A stretch of 64,000 nucleotides of DNA, taken from contig CAJJNV010000009.1 in the NCBI GenBank assembly GCA_905193225.1, forward strand, positions 1 to 64,000, in the 5' to 3' direction. Shown one piece after another: positions 1 through 8,430 of this stretch. Numbering within the stretch: the first letter of the stretch is position 1; every line of letters starts with the position of its first letter. Below the pieces are notes generated by a model, which worked only from the letters and a program-made list of their open reading frames with translations, was not told where the DNA came from and did not search any database. Source of the stretch: an uncultured Oscillospiraceae bacterium (GTDB lineage: Bacteria; Bacillota; Clostridia; Oscillospirales; Acutalibacteraceae). Both the position numbers and the translations under genes were made by a program.

Positions 1-94
1 CAAAGGTTATTTGCAAAGACTAATTTGAAAAATCCTTTTTTTGAAACTGGAAAAACTGAATGGAAATGCAAATAGGGATTTGAAGGTGCGATTG

Positions 95-538
95 ATGAAA
101 ATTATTGAAGTTAAAGAAAATAAAAAACAATTCCTTTCATTATTGCTTTTGGCGGATGAACAGGAAAATATGATAGACCGCTATCTTGAAAGAGGCACTA
201 TGTATGTGCTTGACGATAACGGCGTGAAAGCTGAATGTGTCGTCGCTGATGAGGGCGATGGTATTCTTGAAATAAAGAATATTGCAACCGTTCCCGAATA
301 TCAAGGCAAAGGCTATGCCAAAGCCTTGATAGATTTTATCGTTAAAGAGTATGCCGACAAATATTCCGTTTTACAGGTCGGAACGGGCGACAGTCCTCTG
401 ACAGTTCCATTCTATGAAAAGTGCGGTTTTGTTCGTTCTCATATCATACCTAACTTTTTTACAGATAATTACGACCACCCGATATTTGAATGCGGAGTCA
501 AGTTGGTGGATATGGTGATTTTTCAAAGAAACCTATAA
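95..538 (+). CDS. GNAT family N-acetyltransferase
   Basis: A 147-residue GNAT-fold acetyltransferase that would transfer the acetyl group of acetyl-CoA to an amine; the substrate is unknown. The acetyl-CoA binding loop is visible as VPEYQGKGYAKALIDF (R/Q-x-x-G-x-G/A motif A), followed by a C-terminal FYEKCGF motif typical of the fold. An in-frame ATG exists at 41, but the ATG at 95 is preferred because GAAGGTG lies a few bases upstream and the protein then begins directly with the fold (MKIIEVKEN). It stands alone and is followed by a hairpin terminator at 551-593. The GNAT call is secure; the substrate is not. Confidence 0.85.
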   Translation: MKIIEVKENKKQFLSLLLLADEQENMIDRYLERGTMYVLDDNGVKAECVVADEGDGILEIKNIATVPEYQGKGYAKALIDFIVKEYADKYSVLQVGTGDSPLTVPFYEKCGFVRSHIIPNFFTDNYDHPIFECGVKLVDMVIFQRNL

Positions 539-550
539 ACTAATTCATTC

Positions 551-593
551 AAGCCCTTTGAGAGAAGAAAAAACTTTTTTCAAAGGGCTTTTT
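551..593 (+). terminator. Rho-independent terminator after the acetyltransferase gene
   Basis: AAGCCCTTTG and CAAAGGGCTT form a perfect 10-bp stem followed by a T run. It ends transcription of the acetyltransferase gene. Confidence 0.85.
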
Positions 594-864
594 CTGTTTG
601 TCCGGATATTTGCAAGCTGCGGGAAAAAGTCAAGTGCTTTTTTATATACGTGAAAGCGGTTTCAAACGAGTTTGTCTGCCGCTGACGTAAAGCGATAAAG
701 ACGCTGCCGATACACGGAAATTTTGCTTTTTTTGTCGGCAAACGGGAAGTTGCAAAATTTTGCGGGCAACAAAAGAATGTGTGTAAATCACGAACGCGGA
801 CGGCGAAAGAATACAGCGCCTGCGGAAACGGTGTGGTTTACGGGGGCAATGTTTCAAATATTAC
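594..864. other. Intergenic stretch with no recognised feature
   Basis: About 270 bases between the terminator and the TetR promoter. Short ORFs here are not supported by a ribosome binding site or a recognisable protein family. Confidence 0.5.
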
Positions 865-893
865 TTGCTTTTTTGCTGTCAATGTGATATTAT
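865..893 (+). promoter_or_regulatory. Promoter of the tetR-surface protein operon
   Basis: TTGCTT (865-870), a 17-base spacer and TATTAT (888-893) form a good sigma-A promoter. Its -10 box overlaps a palindromic operator (891-910), and the tetR start lies 40 bases downstream. Confidence 0.65.
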
Positions 894-910
894 TGGTATG
901 CATACTAATA
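891..910. promoter_or_regulatory. Palindromic operator, probably for the TetR regulator
   Basis: TATTGGTATGCATACTAATA is a 20-bp palindrome with one mismatched pair. It overlaps the -10 box and probable transcription start. Size and position fit a TetR-family operator, so the downstream regulator probably represses its own operon (inference). Confidence 0.65.
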
Positions 911-932
911 CATTTATGAAGGGACGATTTGT

Positions 933-1637
933 TTGCGAAGGGACAGCAGTGAGACAAAGAAAAAAATACTGACCGTATGCGTTCGCCTTTTTTTGGAGCA
1001 GGGGTATAAAAACACCTCGGTCAGTCAGATCGTTGACGAGGCGGGCGTTGCAAGGGGAAGCTATTTGAATTTGTTCCCGACCAAGGATAAAATACTGCTT
1101 GAATTGGTTGAAACTATGTTTGCAGGGCAGTTCGGCGTTGCACGGAGAATTGCGGATGATGCTCTGCCGCCGGTTTATACTTATGCGGTGGAAACGGCGC
1201 TCCAGCTTACCTTGACCGAGCTCAACGAGAATCTTCGGGAAATCTATATCGAAGCCTACTCTTTGCCGGATACGTCGGAATACATTTACCTGCATACCAC
1301 TGCTGAATTAAAGCAAATTTTCGGCGACGCTTTCCCCGATAATACCGAGAGTGACTTTTACGAGATGGAAATAGGTACAGCGGGACTGATGCGCAGCTAT
1401 GTGGCGCGAAAATGCGACATCCATTTCCCGCTGGAACGCAAGCTCAGCCGTTTCTTGACGGCGGCGATGCGGGTGTATCGGGTACCGGAGGAGCAGCAGG
1501 AAAAGGTGCTTGCCTTTATTCGGTCGCTGGATATCAGGGCAATTGCCACAGAGGTTATGTATAGGCTGTTCGCAATGTTGGAAATGAAATACAATTTTAA
1601 TCTGTCGTCTGACGGTGAAAAGGAGGAAACAAAATGA
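933..1637 (+). CDS. TetR/AcrR family transcriptional regulator
   Basis: A 234-residue regulator with a TetR-type N-terminal helix-turn-helix at about residues 8-55 (KKILTVCVRLFLEQGYKNTSVSQI, then ARGSYLNLFPTKDKIL) and a helical ligand-binding C-terminal half of unassigned specificity. The start is a TTG with GAAGGGA upstream; the first ATG would fall inside the protein. Its ATGA overlap with the next gene couples it to a giant surface protein. A palindrome on its promoter suggests autoregulation and control of that protein. TetR regulators usually sit beside pumps or enzymes, so control of a cell-wall protein is unusual. The inducer cannot be predicted. Confidence 0.88.
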   Translation: MRRDSSETKKKILTVCVRLFLEQGYKNTSVSQIVDEAGVARGSYLNLFPTKDKILLELVETMFAGQFGVARRIADDALPPVYTYAVETALQLTLTELNENLREIYIEAYSLPDTSEYIYLHTTAELKQIFGDAFPDNTESDFYEMEIGTAGLMRSYVARKCDIHFPLERKLSRFLTAAMRVYRVPEEQQEKVLAFIRSLDIRAIATEVMYRLFAMLEMKYNFNLSSDGEKEETK

Positions 1638-4600
1638 AAAAACGGATATTAAGTATTCTGATTGCCCTTTGTATGGTGGTATGTCTTGTACCGACTACGG
1701 TCTTTGCCGCCACTCAGACGGCCGACAGCTGGAGCGGGCTGCAAAGTCTTATGAACGGCACCGGAGATCTTTCGGTAACCCTTTCAAATGATATTTCCTG
1801 GGGCGGAAGCTCTTTGACCGTTCCCACCGGCAAAACCGTGACACTTGATCTGAACGGCAAGGCCATAGACGCTCAAAGCAATGGCACTGTAATTGCGGTA
1901 AACGGTACGCTGACCATAAAAAACAGCGGTGCCGATCTTGCGGGACCCATAGGGGTCGGCGCGGGCCCTATCACCGGAAACATCAAAAACGGTAAAGCAA
2001 GCGATAAAGAAGCGGGCGGCATTTTGGTCGCAGACGGCGGAAAACTTGTTATGAATTCCGGTTGGGTTACCAATTGCGTTGACGGCTCGGGCAAAACAAG
2101 CGCCGCCGGAGGAATTTATGTTTCAAAAAATGCCGTGTTTGAAATGACCGGCGGAATTATAACCGGCTGTGTCGGAAGCGACCTTCTGTGCGCCGCCGGA
2201 GTGGTAAACTACGGAACATTCACAATGAGCGGAAACGCAACAATTTCCGGAAGCAAGACCGGCTATAACAGCGATGGGGTTGCTATTTGCAATGCAGGCA
2301 TATTTGATGCAAACGGCGGCACCGTTCAGACCGGACAAAAGTGCGTAAATTACGCTACTGTTCAAAACACCGAGAAAAGTGCCACGGTCTTTTACTGTAA
2401 TGTTTTAAACACGGGACTTGGGACGATCAATGGCGGCACATATCATTATCCCGTTGAAAACGCCGGAACAATTACCGGCGGCACATTTAACGAAAAGGTC
2501 ACCTCCAGCGGCACCATCAACGACGGCATATTCAAGGGCACCGTCGATAATACCGGCGTGGTTACCGGAGGAACGTTCAACGGCACCACGACCGGGATAT
2601 ACACCGTCACCTTTGGTTCCGGCGTGCCTTCACAGATACGGGCAAACTGCCCGGCAACGACACCCGATTCGCCGACCAAAAGAGGCTATATCTTCAATGG
2701 CTGGCTTAATGGCGGAACGCCGTATGATTTCACACAGAATGTCACCCAAAACATACACCTGACCGCCGATTGGACGCCAAAGAGCTATACCGTAAAGTTT
2801 GATACAAACGGCGGTACGGCCATTGCCGATAAAACCCTTACATGGGACGACAAGGTTTTAGACGGCGTTTCCGATCCCGAAAAACCCGGCTATGATTTTG
2901 CGGGCTGGACATTCGACGGTGGAAATGTACTTACGAGAACCACATATGCCAACCTTGCGGCTGACGATACCGTAACGAGCATCACGCTGGCGGCGCAGTG
3001 GACCCTCCATTTGTACACCGTTACCCTCGATGCCAACGGCGGCACATTCGATGCCAGCGGCAGTACGGTGGAGCGGGACACAATGCAGATCACATATGGC
3101 GGGAATTTTAATCAAATGCCGATACCCCGATACAAGGGATATTTTTTCCGTGGCTGGTATGATGAAAAGTGGGGCGGCAGGCAATATGGCGATGAAGACG
3201 GCCATGGCACGTACACGTATGACAAAACGGAGGACTGCACCCTGTATGCCATGTGGGAGGAGGCACCCCTTTGCACGGTCACCTTCGATCCGAACGGCGG
3301 CACACTGACCGGTGCGGAAACGTGCCGGGAGAGACAAAACGAGTGTATCCAAAGACCCTATGAAGAGCCGATAAGGGAAGGCCACTACTTCCTTGGTTGG
3401 TATAAGGATGCCGACTGTACACAGAGGTGGGACTTTGACGACCCGATCCCCGGGAATATGACGCTGTACGCCGGATGGGAGATCCTTTCGTACGTGATCA
3501 GAGTCGAGCTCGCAAACGGTGAGCAGGATATCATAATCAACCAGAATTATGACACGCCTGTCACCGTCCCTGATGATCCGACGAGAGAGGGCTATACCTT
3601 CATCGGCTGGAATGTCCCATTCCCCGATAAAATGCCTGCGAAGATTACGACAATCACGGCGCAGTGGAAAATCAATCAATACACAATAACCTTTGACACT
3701 GCCGGCGGCAGTGAAATCGCCCCCATTACTCAGGATTACGGCACGTCCGTTACCGCACCCGCCGATCCGACAAGAGAGGGATATACCTTCATAGGTTGGG
3801 ACAAAGATGTTCCTTCAACTGTACCTGCCACGGATACGACAATCACGGCACAGTGGAAAATCAATCAATACACAATAACCTTTGACACTGCCGGAGGCAG
3901 TGAAATCGCCCCCATTACTCAGGATTACGGCATGTCCGTTACCGCACCCGCCGATCCGATAAGAGAGGGATATACCTTCATAGGCTGGGACAAAGCGACT
4001 CCTTCGACCATGCCTGCCGGAAATATGACGATCACGGCGCAATGGGAAATCAATCGGTACACGATCATCTTCGACACTGCCGGCGGCAGTGAAATCGCCG
4101 ACAAAACAAATGTTAAGTGGACCGACAAGGCGCTTGAGGGAATAGACGATCCCACAAGAAACGGCTATGAATTTATCGGATGGACATACAACGGTATAAC
4201 CGTTAACGACGAAACCCTTTATGCCGATATTGCCGAAAACGACAGCGTAACGAGCATTATCCTGAAGGCCAGGTGGCGGGATGTCGAAAGTCCCACAGGC
4301 GAGATCGTTATCGGCACAAACAGATGGAATCAGATGCTCAATAACATTACTTTCGGACTGTTCTTTAAGGAAACTCAGACCGTTACAATCAATGCAGCCG
4401 ACAACGGCGGCGAGCAGGTCAAGGTCAGATATTTGCTTGCCGATCGCGAGCTGACAGCACTCGAGCTTGCAGACGCAATGTTCACCGAATATACCGGCTC
4501 CTTCAACATCGATCCAGATAACGAATATATCATATATGTAATGCTTAGCGACACTGCAGGGAACGGACGATACATCAGTTCGGAGGGCATGGTGCTTGAC

Positions 4601-6205
4601 GGTACCGCCCCCGTGATCGACGGCGTTGAGAACGGCAAGACCTATTGCCGGAAGCAGACTGTCACTGTAACCGAGAAATATTTATATACCGTCACGGTAA
4701 ACAGAGAGAGGGTCATGCTTGACGAGCAGGGCAGCTTTGTGATTTATCCGGCCGACGGACGGCAGACAATCGTTGTTACCGACAAGGCAGGCAACAGCAC
4801 CGAGATGACCGTTACGGTCAACGACGGGCATACTTTCGATGAGTGGTCATCAAACGGCGACGGTACCCACACCCGCAGATGCACGGTGGACGGCTGTACA
4901 GACGCCGAAACGGACAATTGCGCCGACGGGGATAAAAACCACAAGTGCGATGTGTGTGATGCCACCCTTTCGGAGCATACCGACACTGATAAAAACCACA
5001 TCTGCGACTACTGCAACGAGACAACATCCGACCATGTGGACACCGACAAAAACCACATCTGTGATTACTGCAATGAGACGCTCAGCGAATGCGCGGACGA
5101 AAACAAGGATCACAAGTGCGACTACTGCGGTGAGACGCTCAGCGAATGCGCAGACGAAAACAAAGATCACAAGTGCGACTACTGCGGTGAGACGCTCAGC
5201 GAATGCGCGGACGAAAATAAGGATCATAAGTGCGATTATTGCGGTGAAGCGCTTAGCGAATGCGCGGACGAAAATAAGGATCACAAGTGCGACTACTGCG
5301 GTGAGACGCTCAGCGAATGCGCAGACGAAAACAAAGATCACAAGTGCGACTACTGCGGTGAGACGCTCAGCGAATGCGCGGACGAAAATAAGGATCATAA
5401 GTGCGATTATTGCGGTGAAACGCTCAGCGAGTGTGCGGATGAAAACAAGGATCATAAATGTGACTATTGCGGTGCAACACTCAGCGAGTGTGCGGATGAA
5501 AACAAAGATCACAAGTGCGATTACTGCGGCGCTACACTCAGCGAGTGTGCGGATGAAAACAAAGATCATAAGTGCGACTACTGTGGTGCAACGCTCAGCG
5601 AATGCGCAGACGATAATAAAGACCATAAATGTGACTACTGCGGTGCGACCTTGAGTGAGTGCGCGGATGAAAACAAAGATCATAAGTGCGATGTGTGTGA
5701 TGCCACCCTTTCGGAGCATACCGACACTGATAAAGACCACATCTGCGACTACTGCGGTGAAACGCTCAGCGAATGCATTGATGCTGATAACAACCACATT
5801 TGCGATATCTGCGGAAATGTATTGTCCGATCACATCGGCGGAAAAGCGACCTGTAAGGATAAAGCAATCTGCGGAATCTGCGGAAAAGCCTACGGCGAGC
5901 TTGATACAAAGAACCATCCAAACCTTGTATACGTCCCTGAAAAAGCAGCAAAAGGTGCGGATGGTAACATCGAATACTGGTATTGCGAGGATTGTAACAA
6001 GTATTACAGCGATTCTGCGGCGGACAAGGAAATAACCAAAGCCGATACCGTATCGGCAAAACTGCCCGACGATCAAAAGCCTCCCAAAACCGGAGATAAC
6101 AGCAATCTCGTGTTGTGGATCGCACTGCTGTTTATCGGCGGAGGAGCCGGTATCGGTATAACAGGTATAAGCAGAAAGAAAAAGCGCAGCGGTGATATTG
6201 CTTGA
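1634..6205 (+). CDS. Giant cell-wall-anchored protein with InlB-type and Cys/His tandem repeats
   Basis: A 1,523-residue surface protein. Order of parts: Sec signal peptide (1-25); a beta-helix-like region with many TLTI, GGIL and GGIY turns (about 40-300); eight InlB/Listeria-Bacteroides (Flg_new) repeats, each ending in a W such as ITAQW or LYAGW (about 320-880); Ig-like segments; sixteen 19-residue units of the type ECADENKDHKCDYCGETLS (about 1095-1400); and a C-terminal sortase-like signal (PPKTGD, hydrophobic helix, RKKKR tail). Family knowledge suggests adhesion or wall display. Each Cys/His unit has three Cys, one His and several acidic residues, so metal binding is possible but unproven. 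Translation is coupled to tetR. The repeats are near-identical at DNA level, so copy number may vary or be mis-assembled. Confidence 0.88.
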   Translation: MKKRILSILIALCMVVCLVPTTVFAATQTADSWSGLQSLMNGTGDLSVTLSNDISWGGSSLTVPTGKTVTLDLNGKAIDAQSNGTVIAVNGTLTIKNSGADLAGPIGVGAGPITGNIKNGKASDKEAGGILVADGGKLVMNSGWVTNCVDGSGKTSAAGGIYVSKNAVFEMTGGIITGCVGSDLLCAAGVVNYGTFTMSGNATISGSKTGYNSDGVAICNAGIFDANGGTVQTGQKCVNYATVQNTEKSATVFYCNVLNTGLGTINGGTYHYPVENAGTITGGTFNEKVTSSGTINDGIFKGTVDNTGVVTGGTFNGTTTGIYTVTFGSGVPSQIRANCPATTPDSPTKRGYIFNGWLNGGTPYDFTQNVTQNIHLTADWTPKSYTVKFDTNGGTAIADKTLTWDDKVLDGVSDPEKPGYDFAGWTFDGGNVLTRTTYANLAADDTVTSITLAAQWTLHLYTVTLDANGGTFDASGSTVERDTMQITYGGNFNQMPIPRYKGYFFRGWYDEKWGGRQYGDEDGHGTYTYDKTEDCTLYAMWEEAPLCTVTFDPNGGTLTGAETCRERQNECIQRPYEEPIREGHYFLGWYKDADCTQRWDFDDPIPGNMTLYAGWEILSYVIRVELANGEQDIIINQNYDTPVTVPDDPTREGYTFIGWNVPFPDKMPAKITTITAQWKINQYTITFDTAGGSEIAPITQDYGTSVTAPADPTREGYTFIGWDKDVPSTVPATDTTITAQWKINQYTITFDTAGGSEIAPITQDYGMSVTAPADPIREGYTFIGWDKATPSTMPAGNMTITAQWEINRYTIIFDTAGGSEIADKTNVKWTDKALEGIDDPTRNGYEFIGWTYNGITVNDETLYADIAENDSVTSIILKARWRDVESPTGEIVIGTNRWNQMLNNITFGLFFKETQTVTINAADNGGEQVKVRYLLADRELTALELADAMFTEYTGSFNIDPDNEYIIYVMLSDTAGNGRYISSEGMVLDGTAPVIDGVENGKTYCRKQTVTVTEKYLYTVTVNRERVMLDEQGSFVIYPADGRQTIVVTDKAGNSTEMTVTVNDGHTFDEWSSNGDGTHTRRCTVDGCTDAETDNCADGDKNHKCDVCDATLSEHTDTDKNHICDYCNETTSDHVDTDKNHICDYCNETLSECADENKDHKCDYCGETLSECADENKDHKCDYCGETLSECADENKDHKCDYCGEALSECADENKDHKCDYCGETLSECADENKDHKCDYCGETLSECADENKDHKCDYCGETLSECADENKDHKCDYCGATLSECADENKDHKCDYCGATLSECADENKDHKCDYCGATLSECADDNKDHKCDYCGATLSECADENKDHKCDVCDATLSEHTDTDKDHICDYCGETLSECIDADNNHICDICGNVLSDHIGGKATCKDKAICGICGKAYGELDTKNHPNLVYVPEKAAKGADGNIEYWYCEDCNKYYSDSAADKEITKADTVSAKLPDDQKPPKTGDNSNLVLWIALLFIGGGAGIGITGISRKKKRSGDIA
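3668..4045 (+). repeat. Tandem 189-bp duplication encoding InlB-type repeats
   Basis: Two adjacent 189-bp units (63 codons each, 3668-3856 and 3857-4045) are nearly identical. Both begin AAAATCAATC and end in a codon for the W of the repeat. The other six repeats of this type in the protein are more divergent, so this is a recent duplication. Confidence 0.85.
5087..5713 (+). repeat. Eleven tandem 57-bp repeats (19-residue Cys/His units)
   Basis: Eleven head-to-tail 57-bp units, each starting GAATGC or GAGTGC and encoding EC-AD-x-NKDHKC-x-x-C. Two weaker-matching units follow, and three degenerate units precede, giving sixteen in the protein. Units 1-3 and 4-6 match as blocks, which shows a 171-bp higher-order duplication (5087-5257 and 5258-5428). 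All changes keep frame and length. Confidence 0.92.
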
Positions 6206-6354
6206 TTTCTTTGGATTGTTGGTGTATAATGCACCCATGCAAATCAAAGAGAAGACGCGCTTCTTTGCCGGTCGGTGCTAAGCCGTATTGATTGGCGGAC
6301 TATTTGCCGAAAAAGAAAATTCCATTAAAAATTTCGGCAAAAATACAAAAACAG

Positions 6355-6387
6355 CGGGCAATCTCAAAAAGGGGTTGCCCGTTTTTT
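6355..6387 (+). terminator. Terminator of the tetR-surface protein operon
   Basis: CGGGCAA (6355-6361) pairs with TTGCCCG (6375-6381), followed by TTTTTT. Confidence 0.85.
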
Positions 6388-6409
6388 ACAGATAAAAAGG
6401 TGATGTAAG

Positions 6410-6892
6410 GTGGATAAACAGCAAATCTATAAATTTCTCGATGAGCACGGTATAAATTACGAGGTGACCGAGCACAGGGCGGTTTTCAGCATGAACGAGC
6501 TTGACAAGGTCGAACTTCCTTACCCTGAGTGGGACGCCAAAAATCTCTTTGTCAGGGACGATAAAAAGCGCAACTACTATCTCATAACCGTTAGGGGAGA
6601 GAAGCGGGTGGATTTAAAGGATTTTCGGAAAAAGCACGGGCTGAGAAACCTTTCCTTTGCGTCGGCCGATGATCTGATGGATATTTTAAAGCTGACTCCC
6701 GGATCGGTTTCTCCCTTCGGACTTTTAAGTGACGAGCAGTGCAGGGTGCATTTTTTCCTCGACAGTCAGTTTGAAGATAATATGATGGGCATTCATCCCA
6801 ACGACAACACCGCAACGGTATGGATCAAGACCGCCGATCTTGTAAAGCTTTTGAATGAGCACGGCACCACGGTCGAATTTGCCGAGGTTTAG
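6410..6892 (+). CDS. YbaK/ProX-family aminoacyl-tRNA deacylase
   Basis: A 160-residue single-domain YbaK/ProXp protein. This family hydrolyses mischarged aminoacyl-tRNA in trans; ProX-type members mainly clear Ala-tRNA(Pro). Visible family features are the N-terminal LDEHGINYEVTEHRAVF segment, WDAKNLFVRD, the lysine-containing LITVRGEKRVDLK strand, PGSVSPFGL and the GIHPNDNTATVWI C-terminal segment. The start is GTG at 6410 with AAAGG 9 bases upstream. It is a lone gene after a terminator. The PrdX/ProX subgroup is favoured over YbaK itself by the WDAKNLFVRD and PGSVSPFGL motifs; specificity is not proven. Confidence 0.88.
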   Translation: MDKQQIYKFLDEHGINYEVTEHRAVFSMNELDKVELPYPEWDAKNLFVRDDKKRNYYLITVRGEKRVDLKDFRKKHGLRNLSFASADDLMDILKLTPGSVSPFGLLSDEQCRVHFFLDSQFEDNMMGIHPNDNTATVWIKTADLVKLLNEHGTTVEFAEV

Positions 6893-7194
6893 GTTAAGCA
6901 ACAGGCGGCCGAACCCCGCACGCCTTAAAAATGTTATATTTCCCGTTTTTATCGTTTCGCCACTTGAAATACGCCGGTATATCGGCGTGACAAAACTTCA
7001 AAAACGAAAAATTTTCCTATTTTTAAGGTCGAAGAGTTTCTGCCGTTCATTTTTCTGCGCGGGGAAGCGTGAAATCGGCCATAAGGCTGGCGCCTATGGT
7101 TGATAAACGCGATGCTGCACGGGAAAAGGAACGTGCGAAACCGCACGGTGTTCGACCGTCTGTTGCTTAGTAAAAACCAATATCAATAACAAAA
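6893..7194. other. Intergenic region between convergent genes
   Basis: About 300 bases with no supported gene. It contains one copy of a dispersed repeat (7092-7169) and then runs into a bidirectional terminator. Confidence 0.5.
7092..7169 (+). repeat. Dispersed intergenic repeat, family B, copy 1
   Basis: A 78-bp sequence (starts GCCTATGGTT, ends TTGCTTAG) that recurs inverted at 52489-52565 with roughly 87 percent identity by eye, and more weakly at 25558-25613. It holds two small hairpins (GCACG/CGTGC and CGTGCG/CGCACG), like a REP-type palindromic element. Confidence 0.75.
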
Positions 7195-7243
7195 CCGCTC
7201 GGCGGCAGTCGGATATTTTCCTCTTGCCGTCGGGCGGATTTTT
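7195..7243. terminator. Bidirectional terminator between convergent genes
   Basis: CCGCTCGGCGGCA (7195-7207) pairs along 13 bp, with G-U pairs, to TGCCGTCGGGCGG (7225-7237). T runs flank it on both strands, so it can serve both the deacylase gene and the convergent hydrolase gene. Confidence 0.8.
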
Positions 7244-7297
7244 ATATTTTTTCGGTAATTTGTTTTTCCCTTTTTGGAAATTTAAGATTTCCTTAAA

Positions 7298-8269
7298 TCA
7301 ATTGCAAAAGGTTATCTGTTGTTCTCCGTTTATGGGAAAACGGGAAAGCTCACTTTTGTCGAGATTTTCCCGGTGCATATCCACCGCCCTGATGCTGCGG
7401 TTTTCGTAGGTTGTGAAATAATATATTCCTTTTTGGGCGTTTATGCAGGAGGTGTATATAGTCATCTCACATTTGCCGTTTTCAAGGTGGCAGCAGCCGT
7501 TTACCTGCTCCACCGTTCCGAGGATGTGGAAAAACTGCCCCACGCTTTCCTTTTCGCCTTGGCCCGATACGGAATTTGCCCTTGTAAATGCCGCCCGCAC
7601 AAATCTTGAGCTTGAGGACAAATCCCCCGGCAGACCTATTGCCCCCATCCCTCGGCTGTAACGCTTAAGAGGAAGGTGCTCTGAAAAGCGGTTTTCAGGC
7701 TCGTTTGGCGAAAGGGACATAAAGTTGTTAAGGCCGAAAAGCTGTTCGGGGAAGGGAGGATTGTTGGTCAACACCCCTGCGGGATCGTCGTAAATTCCAA
7801 GGCCGCTATGAGTGTATTCGACCACGATCGCATCGTCCTTATCGGCTATCATCCAGTGCAGCTGCGCCGTCGGAAGCTTTTCCGAAAAAGGCTCTTTGGT
7901 CAGGTTGATTTTCTGCAAAAGCTCCTTTGCCTCAGTGACATTTTGGCAGCGGGAGAGCACAAAGGGAATGAATTCGTACTGAGCCACATTTGTCGTTCCT
8001 TTTATAGGCTCTGCGTACTCGGCATTTCCCACGAAATTCAGCCCCGCCATACACAGCCCCTTTTCGTTTGCGGCATCGTAAAAGAGTGGAAATCCGTTTG
8101 CAATGTGAGCCATTCCTATTATGGCATAGTGACTTTCGCATTTTTCGCTTTTGAAATTAAAAACAAAATTTCTTGGTACGACCGTTATTTCCTCACCGAA
8201 GGAAAATTCATAATCAAGGGTCCTTCCCATGTAAAAATCGCGTGTTTTCAGTGTGGCGGCGGTGCACAT
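7298..8269 (-). CDS. Choloylglycine hydrolase family protein (bile salt hydrolase / penicillin V acylase)
   Basis: A 323-residue N-terminal-nucleophile hydrolase that cleaves amide bonds of conjugated bile salts, penicillin V or N-acyl amines. Cys2 becomes the nucleophile after removal of Met1. The other expected residues are visible: Arg16, Asp19, Asn78 (GLNF), Asn169/170 (LTNNP) and the RFVRAAF arginine (Arg222). Length matches bile salt hydrolases (about 315-330). The start has AAAGGAG upstream on the minus strand. It is a lone cytoplasmic-type protein without a signal peptide. Gut context and the intact active site favour bile salt hydrolase, but penicillin V acylase cannot be excluded without structural comparison. 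Confidence 0.87.
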   Translation of the reverse strand: MCTAATLKTRDFYMGRTLDYEFSFGEEITVVPRNFVFNFKSEKCESHYAIIGMAHIANGFPLFYDAANEKGLCMAGLNFVGNAEYAEPIKGTTNVAQYEFIPFVLSRCQNVTEAKELLQKINLTKEPFSEKLPTAQLHWMIADKDDAIVVEYTHSGLGIYDDPAGVLTNNPPFPEQLFGLNNFMSLSPNEPENRFSEHLPLKRYSRGMGAIGLPGDLSSSSRFVRAAFTRANSVSGQGEKESVGQFFHILGTVEQVNGCCHLENGKCEMTIYTSCINAQKGIYYFTTYENRSIRAVDMHRENLDKSELSRFPINGEQQITFCN

Positions 8270-8371
8270 ACTTTTTCTCTCCTTTTTTAATTGCGGCAGT
8301 AATTTTCTGTTGCCTTTTTTATATTATAACTCCCTAAAAACAATAAAATAAAAATAAATTTTAAAAAATTC

Positions 8372-8402
8372 TTGACACTACAACCGTTGTAGAGTTTATA
8401 AT
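8372..8402 (+). promoter_or_regulatory. MATE promoter with 19-bp spacer and embedded dyad operator
   Basis: Consensus TTGACA (8372-8377) and TATAAT (8397-8402) are separated by 19 bp rather than 17. The spacer holds a dyad, CTACAAC-C-GTTGTAG (8378-8392), which extends to 10-bp half-sites at 8375-8395 with one mismatch. A long spacer with a central dyad is the hallmark of MerR-type activated promoters. A TACA...TGTA core also resembles BlaI/MecI-type operators. Confidence 0.7.
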
Positions 8403-8430
8403 AAATTCAAACAAAAGACGGACTGTAGAA

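Noticed and set aside
4839..5654. A 271-codon plus-strand frame within the repeat array
   Set aside because: It is a shifted reading of the same repeats with no start signal and no domain; the in-frame giant protein explains the sequence.
5087..5713. CRISPR array
   Set aside because: The repeats are contiguous 57-bp coding units without unique spacers, and they lie inside a long gene.
4850..6247. A 465-codon minus-strand frame across the 57-bp repeats
   Set aside because: The repeat composition leaves the opposite strand open. Its translation is a repetitive hydrophobic artefact; the plus-strand product has a signal peptide and wall-sorting tail.
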